Below, in pieces: positions 7,316-7,391 of a DNA stretch of 7,391 nt. The stretch is from Clostridiales bacterium (GTDB taxonomy: Bacteria > Bacillota > Clostridia > Tissierellales > Sedimentibacteraceae): the NCBI GenBank assembly GCA_003457065.1, contig DMJQ01000166.1:439-7829 (forward strand), read 5' to 3'. Within the stretch, counting starts at the first letter, position 1. The number at the start of each line of letters is the position of its first letter. A model generated the notes under the pieces. That model saw only the letters and a program-made list of their open reading frames with translations, was not told where the DNA came from and ran no database searches. The position numbers and the translations under genes were made by a program.

Positions 7316-7349
7316 CCAAAATATTTGCTCCTTGCGTCGCATATTTTGG
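7316..7349. repeat. Inverted repeat, 9-base arms
   Basis: CCAAAATAT at 7316-7324 and ATATTTTGG at 7341-7349 are perfect reverse complements around a 16-base loop. On the minus strand the loop contains AAGGAG, resembling a Shine-Dalgarno, but no good reading frame follows. The stem is AT-rich and lacks a following U-run, so it is not a standard terminator. Confidence 0.7.
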
Positions 7350-7352
7350 GAA

Positions 7353-7363
7353 TTCGTTACGAA
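7353..7363. repeat. Short palindrome at the outer part of the repeat
   Basis: TTCGT (7353-7357) and ACGAA (7359-7363) are reverse complements around a single base. Realistically this is a four-base stem with a three-base loop. It is short enough to be chance on its own, but it adjoins two longer inverted repeats. Confidence 0.4.
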
Positions 7364-7391
7364 AGACCTACCGCTATTTTTCAGAAAAAAC

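Larger units (their letters stand above)
7263..7376 (-). repeat. Probable palindromic repeat element (MITE/REP-like), bounds approximate
   Basis: Three short inverted repeats lie in a row (7277-7313, 7316-7349 and 7353-7363), in sequence unlike the compact gaps elsewhere in the cluster. One minus-strand frame is open for 35 codons from 7367 to 7263 and ends NETAFEFLRESHCKECN before a stop at 7260-7262. It has no ATG and no ribosome-binding site. The plus strand is also open in one frame from 7229 to the window end. I have an impression that similar short stretches recur in clostridial genomes, but that is memory and untested. A dispersed non-coding repeat is more likely than a gene. Only one copy is in this window, so repetition cannot be shown here. 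Confidence 0.5.
7227..7391. other. Non-coding 165-base region upstream of rplB
   Basis: This region starts at rplB and runs to the window edge. It holds the rplB ribosome-binding site (GGAGG at 7235-7239) and a block of inverted repeats from about 7263 to 7376. I see no L23 C-terminus in any minus-strand frame: two frames hit stops within about 18 bases of the edge, and the third reads for about 25 codons with no L23 resemblance before stopping inside the repeat. There is no run of U after a stem that would make a Rho-independent terminator, and no convincing promoter. Confidence 0.7.

Noticed and set aside
7316..7349. Rho-independent terminator upstream of rplB
   Set aside because: The nine-base stem is AT-rich and neither strand shows a T-run directly after it, so it does not fit a standard terminator.

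Overview
The window is a continuous stretch of the S10-spc ribosomal protein gene cluster. All genes lie on the minus strand, so transcription runs from high to low coordinates. Seventeen genes are visible: rplB, rpsS, rplV, rpsC, rplP, rpmC, rpsQ, rplN, rplX, rplE, rpsN, rpsH, rplF, rplR, rpsE, rpmD and the 5' part of rplO, which is cut by the left edge. This is the textbook bacterial order with no gene missing, added or broken. Gaps are 12 to 31 bases, and rpmC overlaps rplP. No terminator and no convincing promoter was seen inside, so the genes look co-transcribed.

The host is probably a low-GC Firmicute of the Clostridia/Tissierellia type. The DNA is AT-rich. Nearly every gene has a strong GGAGG Shine-Dalgarno sequence 5 to 9 bases before the start. 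GTG (rplR) and TTG (rpsQ) starts are used. S14 is the short zinc-binding form, and L24 carries four cysteines. Genus cannot be fixed from this sequence alone.

The products serve both subunits. L2, L22, L16, L29, L14, L24, L5, L6, L18, L30 and L15 belong to the 50S subunit. They include the peptidyl-transferase neighbourhood (L2, L16), the exit tunnel (L22, L24, L29) and the 5S rRNA/central protuberance (L5, L18). S19, S3, S17, S14, S8 and S5 belong to the 30S subunit.

The only non-routine region is the right end, 7227 to 7391, upstream of rplB. The 3' end of rplW (L23) is expected a few tens of bases before rplB, but no recognisable L23 tail is present. Instead there is a block of short inverted repeats (about 7263 to 7376), open in at least one frame on each strand, which looks like a small dispersed palindromic repeat inserted between rplW and rplB. 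I found no evidence of a novel multi-gene system; the repeat is the main item worth following up.
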